A stretch of 64,000 bases of DNA, taken from the NCBI GenBank assembly GCA_017478025.1, contig JAFVGZ010000039.1, forward strand, positions 23,966 through 87,965. Direction: 5' to 3'. This DNA is from Prevotella sp. GTDB taxonomy: Bacteria; Bacteroidota; Bacteroidia; Bacteroidales; Bacteroidaceae. Below the pieces are notes generated by a model. That model did not search any database, was not told the origin of the DNA, and saw nothing but the letters and a program-made list of their open reading frames with translations. Below are positions 55,054 through 62,959 of this stretch, piece by piece (position 1 is the first letter of the stretch; the number at the start of each line of letters is the position of its first letter). A program made the position numbers and the translations under genes.

Positions 55054-55146
55054 GAAAGAAATTGGAATAATGAGAATAATAAGCTCGCGCAGTTGGGCTT
55101 TTCCTTCATCCGCGAGCTTATTATTCTCATTATTCCAATTTCTTTC
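55054..55146. repeat. perfect 36-bp inverted repeat between convergent genes
   Basis: The left arm is 55054-55089 and the right arm 55111-55146; all 36 positions pair, with a 21-nt loop (55090-55110). It starts with GAAAGAAATTGGAATAATGA. The antiporter gene ends 36 bp before it and uvrB ends 77 bp after it, so it could act as a bidirectional terminator or RNA barrier. The length and perfection exceed those of normal terminators. Confidence 0.9.
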
Positions 55147-55168
55147 ACCCCCCCTAATTTCTTTCCGT

Positions 55169-55221
55169 TAATTCGTGAAATTCGTGGTTCCCGTCTCTCC
55201 CCCTTGGGGCAGCCGGAGGGG
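55169..55221. repeat. AATTCGTGAAATTCGTGG and CCCCTTGGGG elements
   Basis: A short copy of the ACGAATT/TCACGAA family (55169-55187) is followed by CTCCCCCTTGGGGCAGCCGG (55197-55216). Both families occur elsewhere in the window. Confidence 0.6.
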
Positions 55222-55223
55222 AC

Positions 55224-57230
55224 TTATTCCTTCAGCCTCACTATCTCGTCACGATACTTTGCCGCCAGCAGGAAGTCCATATTCTTTGCGGCTTCCTTCA
55301 TGCGTTCCGTAGCCGTCTCTATCGCCTTCTGCCGCTGCTCCTCGGTCATGTGGCTTATTATCGGGTCAGCGGCAACAGCGCCCTTCTCGCTAAAGTCCGG
55401 CTCCACGTATGCCGTAGCGGCAGCCTTGCCCGCTGGCTGTATCGACTTGCGGTTCAGATCCTTCTTTATCTGCTGCGGCTTTATGCCGTTGGCTTCGTTA
55501 TACGCCATCTGCTTCTCCCTGCGGCGGTTCGTCTCGTCTATGGTCTGCTGCATGCTCTCCGTTATCACATCGCCATACATTATCACCTTTCCATAAACAT
55601 TTCTCGCGGCACGTCCCGCCGTCTGCGTCAGCGAGCGATGCGAGCGCAGGAATCCTTCCTTGTCGGCATCAAGGATAGCCACCAGCGACACCTCGGGCAA
55701 GTCCAGACCCTCGCGCAGCAGGTTGATGCCCACAAGCACATCGTTCACGCCGGCTCTGAGGTCACTCAGTATCTGCACCCTGTCGAGCGTCGTCACGTCG
55801 GAGTGTATGTAGTTCGCCTTCACGCCATTGTTCAACAGGTACTCTGTCAGCTCCTCCGCCATGCGTTTCGTTAGCGTCGTAACGAGCACACGCTCATTGC
55901 GTTCCGTGCGTTGCCTTATCTCTTCCAGCAAGTCATCTATCTGGTTCTCTGTGGGGCGTACCTCTATCGGCGGGTCAAGCAATCCTGTGGGGCGTATCAC
56001 CTGTTCTACCACCACACCCTCAGCAGCCTCCAGCTCATATTCCGCAGGTGTGGCCGACACGTAGATGACCTGATTTGTCATATCCTCAAACTCCTCAAAC
56101 CGCAGGGGTCTGTTGTCAAATGCCGCAGGCAACCTGAAGCCATACTCCACCAGGTTCTGCTTCCTCGACCTGTCGCCGCCGTACATCGCCCTGATCTGAG
56201 GTACGGACACGTGGCTCTCGTCTATCATCATCAGATAGTCCTGAGGAAAGAAATCCAGCAGACAGTACGGTCTCTCCCCGGGAGCACGACCATCGAAGTA
56301 CCGCGAATAGTTCTCTATGCCCGAGCAATGTCCCAACTCCCTTATCATGTCGAGGTCATACTCCACCCTCTCCTTCAGGCGCTGAGCCTTCTCGCCCTCG
56401 CCGCGTCCTTTGAAATAGTCTATCTGCACCACAAGGTCATCCTGTATCATCCTCACGGCACGCTCCTGCTGATCCTTCGTGGTCACAAAGAGGTTGGCGG
56501 GAAACACCTGATACTCATCAAAGGCCTGCAAGGGAGCGTATGTCTTTGCGTCAATCTCCCATATCTCATCTATCTCGTCATCCCAGAACGTCACGCGCAG
56601 CACCTCATTGCTATACGCCATCGACACATCCACCGTGTCGCCTTTCACGCGGAACTCACCTCTTTCCAGCGCCACATCGTTACGCACATACTGCGCCTCC
56701 ACCAGCTTGCGCAAGAAGTCATTACGGTCCAGCCGCTCTCCCCGCTTGATGCCTATCACCGAACCCTGCATCGCCGATGGTCCGCCCATGCCGTAGATAC
56801 ACGACACGGAGCTGACCACCACCACATCCCTGCGTCCCGACAGCAACGCCGACACAGCCCTCAGGCGCAGACGGTCTATCTCCTCATTGATGGCAAGGTC
56901 TTTCTCTATATACGTATCGGTAGAGGGCAGATACGACTCAGGCTGATAATAGTCATAATACGACACATAATACTCCACCGCATTATCAGGGAAGAACGCC
57001 CGCATCTCCTCATACAGCTGCGCCGCAAGCGTCTTGTTGTGACTCAGTATCAGCGTCGGACGTCCTATCTGCTCTATCACATTAGCCATCGTAAACGTCT
57101 TTCCCGACCCGGTCACCCCAAGCAGCACCTGCGCCCTGTCACCACGCCGCACCCCCTCAACCAGCTGCCTGATAGCCTCCGGCTGATCACCCGTAGGACG
57201 ATACTTCGATGTAAGATTGAATGCGCTCAT
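55224..57230 (-). CDS. uvrB: excinuclease ABC subunit B
   Basis: The helicase-like damage-verification subunit of nucleotide excision repair. The 668-aa protein has Walker A GVTGSGKT, the beta-hairpin YYVSYYDYYQPESYLP, and the C-terminal UvrC-interacting UVR domain (about 625-665, AKNMDFLLAAKYRDEI). The gene stands alone, leftward, convergent with the antiporter gene. Its leader contains a GTGAAGA repeat and a -7 box about 105 bp upstream. Confidence 0.97.
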   Translation of the reverse strand: MSAFNLTSKYRPTGDQPEAIRQLVEGVRRGDRAQVLLGVTGSGKTFTMANVIEQIGRPTLILSHNKTLAAQLYEEMRAFFPDNAVEYYVSYYDYYQPESYLPSTDTYIEKDLAINEEIDRLRLRAVSALLSGRRDVVVVSSVSCIYGMGGPSAMQGSVIGIKRGERLDRNDFLRKLVEAQYVRNDVALERGEFRVKGDTVDVSMAYSNEVLRVTFWDDEIDEIWEIDAKTYAPLQAFDEYQVFPANLFVTTKDQQERAVRMIQDDLVVQIDYFKGRGEGEKAQRLKERVEYDLDMIRELGHCSGIENYSRYFDGRAPGERPYCLLDFFPQDYLMMIDESHVSVPQIRAMYGGDRSRKQNLVEYGFRLPAAFDNRPLRFEEFEDMTNQVIYVSATPAEYELEAAEGVVVEQVIRPTGLLDPPIEVRPTENQIDDLLEEIRQRTERNERVLVTTLTKRMAEELTEYLLNNGVKANYIHSDVTTLDRVQILSDLRAGVNDVLVGINLLREGLDLPEVSLVAILDADKEGFLRSHRSLTQTAGRAARNVYGKVIMYGDVITESMQQTIDETNRRREKQMAYNEANGIKPQQIKKDLNRKSIQPAGKAAATAYVEPDFSEKGAVAADPIISHMTEEQRQKAIETATERMKEAAKNMDFLLAAKYRDEIVRLKE

Positions 57231-57235
57231 TGGTT

Positions 57236-57317
57236 AAAAGTGAAAAGTGAAGAGTGAAGAGTGAAGAATTTTTAAGTGAAGAGTGAAGAGTGATGAGTGA
57301 TGAGTGAAGAGTGAAGA
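57236..57317. repeat. GTGAAGA tandem repeat in the uvrB leader
   Basis: About ten 7-bp units (GTGAAAA, GTGAAGA, GTGATGA) in two blocks separated by AATTTTTAA. They lie entirely between the uvrB promoter and its ATG. The same unit occurs at 14617-14652. Confidence 0.88.
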
Positions 57318-57333
57318 ATTATTATCTGGAGTG

Positions 57334-57341
57334 CAAAGTTA
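57334..57341 (-). promoter_or_regulatory. -7 box for uvrB
   Basis: The minus strand reads TAACTTTG about 105 bp before the uvrB start, implying that the GTGAAGA repeat is transcribed in the leader. Confidence 0.55.
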
Positions 57342-57575
57342 CACAAAAAATCCGACACCACAAAACCGTTACATAAAAATATCTTGCCATCAACAGTCAA
57401 AAGATACAAGAAACAAAGAAACAAAAGAAACATTTTCAATAGCCCGCCATTATCAATACGCATAGCCCCTGCCTTCATTCAGGCAAGGGCTATATCATCT
57501 TTCATATACTCCAAGCATTCTCATATATATTCATCAAATTTGCAGAAGATTTTCAACCTAAAACTATTATTGCTT

Positions 57576-57725
57576 ATGTTTATACCCTGTATGAAATGTG
57601 GAAAAGAGCTGCCCCATGATTGGTCCTGGTGGGTATGCGACACCTGTGGCTACCGTGTCTGCCCTTCGTGCTTCCCCAGTTATAAATGCCCCCAATGCAC
57701 CTGGGGACAAATGCACCAAACATAG
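57576..57725 (+). CDS. 49-aa zinc-ribbon protein, copy 1
   Basis: A 49-residue protein with four CxxC pairs: CMKC, CDTC, CPSC and CPQC. A double zinc-ribbon is likely, with two tryptophan-rich stretches (WSWWV, TWG). The start ATG 57576 is chosen because the match to copy 2 begins there. It is at least 95% identical at DNA level to 62205-62354. It stands immediately before the 204-aa acidic gene. Such mini zinc ribbons may bind nucleic acid or act as chaperones; no function is known. Confidence 0.75.
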   Translation: MFIPCMKCGKELPHDWSWWVCDTCGYRVCPSCFPSYKCPQCTWGQMHQT

Positions 57726-57812
57726 AACGCCATCTTATAGGTATAACAAAAACGCCCCTTTCACCCAAAAATAGTGCCTTCGCCCCCGTAAAACCTTATA
57801 AATTTTATCAAT

Positions 57813-58427
57813 ATGGCAAAGTACAACATTGAATGCAAACAATTTCTTGGATACTCCCACTCCGGCTCAGTCTATGCAGAGGGAGAGAGCACCGTTGACC
57901 TCACAGACGAGGAAGTAACTACCCTAGTCGAACTGATTCGTCAGAAAGGAACCTCTGATGTAGAAGAACTCGATCTAGAGTCATCTCATCCCGATCTGTA
58001 TGCAAAGCTCGACAAGGCCTACCACGACATGGCCGTTCATGCCGAAACCATGCATTGGCTCTGGGAAGGTTACGAGAACGGCTACTACGAATACGACGAA
58101 GACGAACTCATGGACTATTGCGAACGTGAGCTCGACTTCACCTTCGAATACGACGAAGACGACTACCTCGATGACGATGACGAACTCGATGACGATGACG
58201 AGCTCGATGACGATGACGAACTCGATGACGATGACGATGAGCAGTACTATGCCAAGTTAAGGACCTTCCATTCCTGGCTCAGTGACTATCTGCACAGCCT
58301 CAGTGACGACGAAGCACTCAGTTTCATGAACGAACACATGGATGCCTGCATCGAAGACGAAGAAGTCGACGAATACACCGTCTCCATCCCCAAAGCAATC
58401 ATCCAGAAAGCCAAAGAGCAGCAATAA
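57813..58427 (+). CDS. acidic 204-aa protein with an LDDDDE repeat tract
   Basis: A very acidic soluble protein without signal peptide. Residues about 29-45 carry VDLTDEEVTTLVELIRQ, a motif shared with the 326-aa and 206-aa proteins of this block. Residues about 119-144 are a run of four LDDDDE hexapeptides encoded by an 18-bp tandem repeat. The C-terminus ends in a basic-acidic alternating KAIIQKAKEQQ. The family is unrecognised. The following hairpin (58448-58497) and the coding end are duplicated at 62389-62502. A soluble binding or inhibitor role is possible but unproven. Confidence 0.75.
   Translation: MAKYNIECKQFLGYSHSGSVYAEGESTVDLTDEEVTTLVELIRQKGTSDVEELDLESSHPDLYAKLDKAYHDMAVHAETMHWLWEGYENGYYEYDEDELMDYCERELDFTFEYDEDDYLDDDDELDDDDELDDDDELDDDDDEQYYAKLRTFHSWLSDYLHSLSDDEALSFMNEHMDACIEDEEVDEYTVSIPKAIIQKAKEQQ
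58167..58238 (+). repeat. 18-bp in-frame tandem repeat, four copies
   Basis: CTCGATGACGATGACGAA-type units start at 58167, 58185, 58203 and 58221, encoding LDDDDE each time. As 18 is a multiple of three, expansion or contraction would only change the acidic tract length. Confidence 0.92.
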
Positions 58428-58447
58428 GAAAGCAGAGACGAAACACC

Positions 58448-58497
58448 AGGGGGGCGGTTCTTCGGTCATCACAAAGTGACCAGAGAACCGTCTCCCT
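58448..58497. terminator. conserved long hairpin after the acidic gene
   Basis: CGGTTCT pairs with AGAACCG and the stem is extended by GGTCATCAC/GTGACC inside and AGGGGG/TCTCCCT outside with G-U pairs. No T-run follows, so it may be an RNA element rather than a standard terminator. A second copy at 62453-62502 keeps the pairing although bases differ. Confidence 0.6.
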
Positions 58498-58543
58498 GAT
58501 TCACTATAGGTATATTTTGAACGCAAAATAGAAAATTAATGCG

Positions 58544-58551
58544 TACCTTTG
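58544..58551 (+). promoter_or_regulatory. -7 box for the 326-aa gene
   Basis: TACCTTTG lies 44 bp before the ATG at 58595. TTTG at 58516-58519 is 24 bp further upstream, longer than the usual 19-bp spacing. Confidence 0.5.
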
Positions 58552-58594
58552 TACCAGAAATTACAAGTAATTGTTTAATTTAATAAGGTATAAT

Positions 58595-59575
58595 ATGGAA
58601 CTATTCGATTACAAGCAGTTTGTCGCACAGCGCAAGAAGAAAGCCGAGAATCAGGCACGTGAGTATTTCTACAACAAGAAGGAGCGCAAGCCCTACTACT
58701 GGGCTGAAGGCAACACCCTCGACGACGTGTGCAATCACAACGAGGCATTTTTCCACTTCACCGATGAGGAAGTAACTCGCATCAAGCAACTCATCATCGA
58801 CACCGTCAATGCCGATGACCCAGAAGCCACACCCGTCAGCACTGTCAAAGAGGCTATCGACTGTCTGACCTACAACGAGATTTTCGAGCAGAACGAAGAA
58901 CTTCGCACACTCTTAGGCAAGCGTTGCGAAGAGGCGAACCTCGACCCTGACAATATCGACTTCGACAAACGCTACTACTACTATAAGTTCAGTGTAGTGG
59001 CTTACAACTACGACGAGAACAAAGTCTGCGGCCCCCTTGCCGTCGAGGTCATGCTCTCTGATGAGGACTATCTCACCCTTCTCTCACAGCAGATTCTTGA
59101 ACGTGACAACTTCTGTTTCAATCAGCTGCTGAAGATCAATCCTGAACTGGCTGCCAGACTAAGCAACCGTGTCGAAGGAGAAATCTACGGCTGGCGATTC
59201 CCCGTTCACGTTCCCTTTGCCATTCTCTTCGACGAACTTCGTGCCGATGCCGAGATCATCGACGGCCCCATAGGCGCAACGGAGGAAATCTTCAGCGAGA
59301 CTACCGAAGAAGAGATGCATCATGTCGTTGCCTCTGCCTATAGTCGCATCCTCTCCATCACAGAAGAGACCATGAAAGACGAGGCTGTCTTTGCCGACCA
59401 CCATCACATCGGTCAGATCAATGCCGATGCTGTCATGATCGCCCTCGGTGCCAACGACTATCACGACATGCTGAAGAAATTCAAGGAGAAGTTCCCCACC
59501 CGTTCAGCATTCGCTGACATCAAGGCATGGCTCACAGCCTCTGGCATCACGTTCGTAGAAACAGAAGCCGAATAA
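58595..59575 (+). CDS. 326-aa paralogue of the 206-aa protein (acidic, unknown function)
   Basis: A soluble acidic protein. The first 230 residues align with the 206-aa protein at 63036: a KKER..YY segment, FTDEEVTRIKQL versus ISDEELTKLREL, YYKFSVVAYNYDENKV versus YDFTICEVDGDKV, VMLSDEDYLTLL versus VQLTDEEYSDLL, and HVPFAILFDELRADAEII versus HPFTIVMDEALADVAQIM. A further 95-residue C-terminal region is unique and contains HHHIGQINADAVM. The ATG at 58595 is preferred over 58571. No known family is recognised. It ends before a strong terminator. Confidence 0.75.
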   Translation: MELFDYKQFVAQRKKKAENQAREYFYNKKERKPYYWAEGNTLDDVCNHNEAFFHFTDEEVTRIKQLIIDTVNADDPEATPVSTVKEAIDCLTYNEIFEQNEELRTLLGKRCEEANLDPDNIDFDKRYYYYKFSVVAYNYDENKVCGPLAVEVMLSDEDYLTLLSQQILERDNFCFNQLLKINPELAARLSNRVEGEIYGWRFPVHVPFAILFDELRADAEIIDGPIGATEEIFSETTEEEMHHVVASAYSRILSITEETMKDEAVFADHHHIGQINADAVMIALGANDYHDMLKKFKEKFPTRSAFADIKAWLTASGITFVETEAE

Positions 59576-59614
59576 GTAAAGAAACAAATCACAGAAATAT
59601 TACTCCTACCTCAT

Positions 59615-59660
59615 TATAAAAGCGCCCAGTCATGATGACTCGGCGCTTTCTTTTTGTGAT
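59615..59660. terminator. bidirectional terminator between the 326-aa gene and the Sel1 gene
   Basis: AAAGCGCC...GGCGCTTT with an inner AGTCA-TGA-TGACT stem, followed by TTTTT on the plus strand. On the minus strand the stem is followed by TTTTAT. It ends both convergent transcripts. Confidence 0.8.
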
Positions 59661-59665
59661 ATACC

Positions 59666-61936
59666 TTACTCCTTAACCTCTCCTTTCCCCTTAATGGACA
59701 GCCATCTGTACCCATCCACCTTAAATCCCGTAATCTCATTATGCGTTGGCAATTCGTCAAGATACCTCCCCAACGAGTCAGGCAACACTATCTGCGCTGG
59801 GTCCAATGCCAATCCGACAACAGCATATCTTCCACCAGTGCTTCGCAGTCTGAACATCTCAAACTCATCCCCCTTACAAGCATTTCTGATAGCCCTGTTA
59901 GCACCAGAGTATGCATTAGAATATCTGGAAGAACTTGGCGTGCAATAACACTGCCCCTTGTGACCGGGAGAGTCACGCAGATCCATCGCTTCATCCTTCT
60001 CTGCATACACAAACTCGTCAATCCACTCCTCATATGAATCAGTATCCACCATGAGTGCCTTTGCCATATCAGCCAATTCTTCACGAATATATGCGAAGTG
60101 AGCCGTAGAAAGCGGTGCAACCGACTTCCCCTCGTAAGCAATCATCAGAGCCAGGACATACAAGAATTGATTCCTGCCCATAAAATTCACAACACTTTCA
60201 GAACCATCAGCATGGTGCAGCACCACATCATATATCTCATGCTTTATCTTCTGTCCTCTCCTCCTTTTCCTCATTCTCACTCTTTCCTTCGCCTCATACT
60301 CCCTCACCTCCACATAGCTATCCGTAACATCATGAATGTCCTTCTTCTCCGTTTCGCCTACTATTTTACTAATAAGATCCTCTGGCGACATACCATCACC
60401 CTCATAGCCCAGCCTGTCTGCCATTCTCAGCATGGCGATAGCCTTTGTCTCGTTTGCTCCGCCTGCACCTTTTCCAGAGTGATACAATGTGCCTAACAGG
60501 TAATATGCCTTGGCATAATGTTTCAAATTCAATTCATCGAGAGGGTCTTCCATAAAGAAGTGCCCATTCCCATCATTGTGTGAGGTCATCATTATTTGGT
60601 TCTCTCTGTATTCCTCTTCGTCGCTACAGATATCAACTAAAACTCGAAACGCCTGTTCGCCATCGCATTCTGTTCCCCAACCTTCTATCAGGCTTTCTGC
60701 CAAAGACACTTTCGATTGGAGGTTACCCATGTCTGCTCCTTTTTGATAGAGCTCAAATGCTTTCTTCACATCCTTATCCAGGCCAAGCCCTTTCCTGTAA
60801 CAGTCACCCAATGGCCCATATGCCGACCTTTCCCCATTCTCACATCCCTTTTTCAGCCAATATACAGCCTTTGTGTAATTCTTCTCAACTCCTTCCCCCT
60901 TCACATACATCTCGCCAAGTAACCCTTGACTGTTGGCATACCCCAAGTTTGCAGCCTGACTAAGACAGTCAGCTGCTTTCTTCAAGTCTTTCTCCACACC
61001 GCGTCCCAGCAAATAACACTTCCCCATATTGGCGATAGCTGTTACATTCTTTCTTTCTGCCGATTTCTGGAACCATTTGAAGGCCTCCTCATAACTTTGT
61101 CCTACCCCCAATCCTAAGTAGTACATAATTCCCAAAGCGTTCTCTGCCTGATGCTGCCCATTCTCCACAGCCTTCAGAAACCATTCCGCAGCCTGCACAT
61201 AATCAGTCTTCATGCCAATCTCCGATCTTCCGAAAAAGAACATACTTCCCAGCCTGAACTGTGCCTCGATGTCATTGTTCAGTGTAGCCTTCTCGTAGAG
61301 AAAATCGTAAGCCTCCTGATAAAGTTTCTTGGCTTTTTCCAAGTCCTTTTCCACTACGTTACCTTCAGCATAGAATCCCGCCAGGAACAGCTTGGAAATC
61401 TCCAGCCCCTCCCTTTCAGCCTCCTGATAGTAATGGAATGATTTCTCCAAGTCCTTAGGCACCATCTCCCCCGCATAATATATATCCCCTAATGTAATAA
61501 AAGCATCAGCACAACCTTCATCTGAGGCCTTCTCAAGCCAATAACGTGCTTTCTCTATGTTTTGTGAAACGCCAAAACCGTATACATAGTTAAGCCCCGT
61601 GTCAAACATAGCAGAAGCAACACCTGCCTTTGCAGATTTCTCACTATAGAACGCAGATTTCTGCAAGTCAGTCTCAACGCCATGCCCCCAGTAGTAGCAT
61701 ATCCCCAGATTGCTCATGCAATAAGGTTCTCCAGCTTTTGCTCCTTTCTGATAATAGTCAAAAGCACGCTTATGGTCCTGTTCTACCCCGTTCCCTTTAA
61801 AATAGAGGTTTCCCAAATCGCAATAAGCTTCTATTTCCCCTTCTTCAAGAGCCTTCTCCAGAAACACCTTTGCCTGTGCATAGTCCTCCTTTTCTATGCA
61901 TTCCAAAGCCTTATCATAACATCCTAATTCAGCCAT
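59666..61936 (-). CDS. Sel1-repeat protein with unique C-terminal domain
   Basis: A 756-aa cytosolic protein. Residues about 5-500 are Sel1-like helical repeats of 36 residues (consensus A...LG..Y..G.GV..D..KA..WY.KAA..G), about 13 copies. After a short linker with an acidic patch, residues about 560-755 form a non-repeat domain with an RMRKRRRGQK basic segment and a PGHKGQCYCTPSSSRYSN loop. Sel1 arrays usually mediate protein-protein contacts, and some act as immunity or adaptor proteins. It is convergent with the 326-aa gene. The C-terminal domain is not recognised. Confidence 0.85.
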   Translation of the reverse strand: MAELGCYDKALECIEKEDYAQAKVFLEKALEEGEIEAYCDLGNLYFKGNGVEQDHKRAFDYYQKGAKAGEPYCMSNLGICYYWGHGVETDLQKSAFYSEKSAKAGVASAMFDTGLNYVYGFGVSQNIEKARYWLEKASDEGCADAFITLGDIYYAGEMVPKDLEKSFHYYQEAEREGLEISKLFLAGFYAEGNVVEKDLEKAKKLYQEAYDFLYEKATLNNDIEAQFRLGSMFFFGRSEIGMKTDYVQAAEWFLKAVENGQHQAENALGIMYYLGLGVGQSYEEAFKWFQKSAERKNVTAIANMGKCYLLGRGVEKDLKKAADCLSQAANLGYANSQGLLGEMYVKGEGVEKNYTKAVYWLKKGCENGERSAYGPLGDCYRKGLGLDKDVKKAFELYQKGADMGNLQSKVSLAESLIEGWGTECDGEQAFRVLVDICSDEEEYRENQIMMTSHNDGNGHFFMEDPLDELNLKHYAKAYYLLGTLYHSGKGAGGANETKAIAMLRMADRLGYEGDGMSPEDLISKIVGETEKKDIHDVTDSYVEVREYEAKERVRMRKRRRGQKIKHEIYDVVLHHADGSESVVNFMGRNQFLYVLALMIAYEGKSVAPLSTAHFAYIREELADMAKALMVDTDSYEEWIDEFVYAEKDEAMDLRDSPGHKGQCYCTPSSSRYSNAYSGANRAIRNACKGDEFEMFRLRSTGGRYAVVGLALDPAQIVLPDSLGRYLDELPTHNEITGFKVDGYRWLSIKGKGEVKE

Positions 61937-61953
61937 TACTTTCTTTTTTTTTG

Positions 61954-61961
61954 CAAAAATA
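61954..61961 (-). promoter_or_regulatory. possible -7 box for the Sel1 gene
   Basis: The minus strand reads TATTTTTG, 17 bp before the start at 61936; it deviates little from TAnnTTTG. Confidence 0.4.
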
Positions 61962-61994
61962 ACTAAAAAAAATCATATTCTGAGGATTTTTTTG

Positions 61995-62002
61995 TACTTT
62001 TG
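61995..62002 (+). promoter_or_regulatory. -7 box for the 56-aa gene
   Basis: TACTTTTG lies 17 bp before the ATG at 62020, divergent from the Sel1 gene. The close fit supports the small gene as real. Confidence 0.55.
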
Positions 62003-62019
62003 CGAAAAAAATAGATTAC

Positions 62020-62190
62020 ATGGCCAAAAAGAGAATTACAAAACCGACAAAAGATAGCGAACTTAATGACTCGTTCCCTTTAAGAGTTTGTGTAGGTAAT
62101 GAAATAGACATGGGAATCCCCCGTGACATAAAGGCTTGTAGATCTGACAAACCTGAATCGCCTCGCAAAACACGAAAGAAAACAACCTAA
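62020..62190 (+). CDS. 56-aa basic small protein
   Basis: A short gene with a -7 box 17 bp upstream and a clear ATG. The product is 56 aa, starting MAKKRITKPTKDSELN and ending in a lysine/arginine-rich KTRKKTT tail. The middle has one FPLRVCVGNEIDMGIP segment. It may bind RNA or DNA. It is followed 14 bp later by zinc-ribbon copy 2, so the two could be cotranscribed. No family is recognised. Confidence 0.55.
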   Translation: MAKKRITKPTKDSELNDSFPLRVCVGNEIDMGIPRDIKACRSDKPESPRKTRKKTT

Positions 62191-62204
62191 ACCTATTATT
62201 GCTT

Positions 62205-62354
62205 ATGTGGATACCCTGTATGAAATGTGGAAAAGAGCTGCCCCATGATTGGTCCTGGTGGGTATGCGACACCTGTGGCTACCGTGTCTGCCCTTCGTGC
62301 TTCCCCAGTTATAAATGCCCCCAATGCACCTGGGGACACATGCACCAAACATAG
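62205..62354 (+). CDS. 49-aa zinc-ribbon protein, copy 2
   Basis: Differs from copy 1 at only two residues (Phe2 to Trp and Gln45 to His), with the same four CxxC pairs. It belongs to a segmental duplication that also carries, after a deletion, the last codons of the acidic gene and its hairpin. The frame from this region continues past the stop only in another frame. Probably functional, as all cysteines are kept. Confidence 0.7.
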   Translation: MWIPCMKCGKELPHDWSWWVCDTCGYRVCPSCFPSYKCPQCTWGHMHQT

Positions 62355-62388
62355 AACACCATCTTATAAGTATAACAAAAACGCCTCA

Positions 62389-62433
62389 TCCGTCCCCAAA
62401 GCAATCATCCAGAAAGCCAAAGAGCAGCAATAA
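62389..62433 (+). pseudogene. 3' remnant of a duplicated acidic gene
   Basis: The last 15 or so codons (PKAIIQKAKEQQ and stop) of the 204-aa acidic gene are repeated here, joined to the sequence after zinc-ribbon copy 2. About 620 bp present between the two at 57755-58383 are missing. No upstream part of the acidic gene remains. Confidence 0.8.
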
Positions 62434-62452
62434 GAAAGCAGAGACGAAACAC

Positions 62453-62502
62453 CAGGGGGCGGTTCTTCGGTCATCACAAAGTGATCAGAGAACCGGCCCC
62501 TG
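62453..62502. terminator. second copy of the long hairpin
   Basis: Same hairpin as 58448-58497. The outer stem is now CAGGGG/CCCCTG in Watson-Crick pairs, where copy 1 uses G-U pairs; bases changed but pairing remained. This suggests selection on RNA structure or terminator function. Confidence 0.6.
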
Positions 62503-62522
62503 ATTCGTTCAATTTTTATTTG

Positions 62523-62530
62523 TAATTTTG
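62523..62530 (+). promoter_or_regulatory. -7 box for the 112-aa gene
   Basis: TAATTTTG lies 25 bp before the ATG at 62556. Confidence 0.5.
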
Positions 62531-62555
62531 CCCACATAAATTCAAATATAACGTT

Positions 62556-62894
62556 ATGTTTACATTTATTAAAACTATTAATGATATTAATCAGCAGATT
62601 AATAATTCAACAATCTATTATAGTAGAGTGTTAAACGTAAATGGCAACGAATATTGGCTACAGTATTGCCATATGTCATTTAGAAGAACCGTTCATTATG
62701 AAATAGGTGGAGAAATTATGGGCTGTGCTGCTGTTCAATTGATAAAGAAAGAAGATGATGACTCGTTTTCTGTCTATAAATACAATGGTACTCTTGCTAT
62801 TGATAGGCATCTTGAAAATAATGTCATTGATGATACTATCGAAAATATTCAAGACATGGAAACAGATATTCAAGAATTCTTCAGTGAAGAATAA
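62556..62894 (+). CDS. 112-aa acidic protein of unknown function
   Basis: A soluble 112-aa protein with an aromatic central part (YYSRVLNVNGNEYWLQYCHMSF) and a very acidic C-terminus (DDTIENIQDMETDIQEFFSEE). Base composition is more AT-rich than in the rest of the window, suggesting separate origin. It is followed by two hairpins. The size, acidity and isolation are compatible with an immunity or antitoxin-type protein, which is only a guess. Confidence 0.6.
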   Translation: MFTFIKTINDINQQINNSTIYYSRVLNVNGNEYWLQYCHMSFRRTVHYEIGGEIMGCAAVQLIKKEDDDSFSVYKYNGTLAIDRHLENNVIDDTIENIQDMETDIQEFFSEE

Positions 62895-62895
62895 C

Positions 62896-62925
62896 AAAAA
62901 TGCAGCCATTTCTGACTGCATTTTA
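62896..62925 (+). terminator. terminator hairpin, first copy of a tandem duplication
   Basis: ATGCAG...CTGCAT (62900-62921) with a TTTTATAAATTTTTTT tail directly after the 112-aa gene. The unit of about 64 bp is repeated immediately downstream. Confidence 0.75.
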
Positions 62926-62959
62926 TAAATTTTTTTGTGCCAACTTCTATATCATTGCC

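Larger units (their letters stand above)
57231..57575. other. uvrB leader and repeat region
   Basis: About 345 bp. It holds the GTGAAGA repeat (57236-57317), the uvrB -7 box (57334-57341) and a hairpin TAGCCCCTGCC (57463-57473) with 57482-57492, one mismatch. The rest is AT-rich without a gene until the zinc-ribbon gene at 57576. Confidence 0.7.

Noticed and set aside
55911-57257. 448-codon ORF antisense to uvrB
   Set aside because: It lies entirely opposite a conserved uvrB frame and has the histidine/leucine/arginine-rich composition of a shadow frame, with no family motif or promoter.
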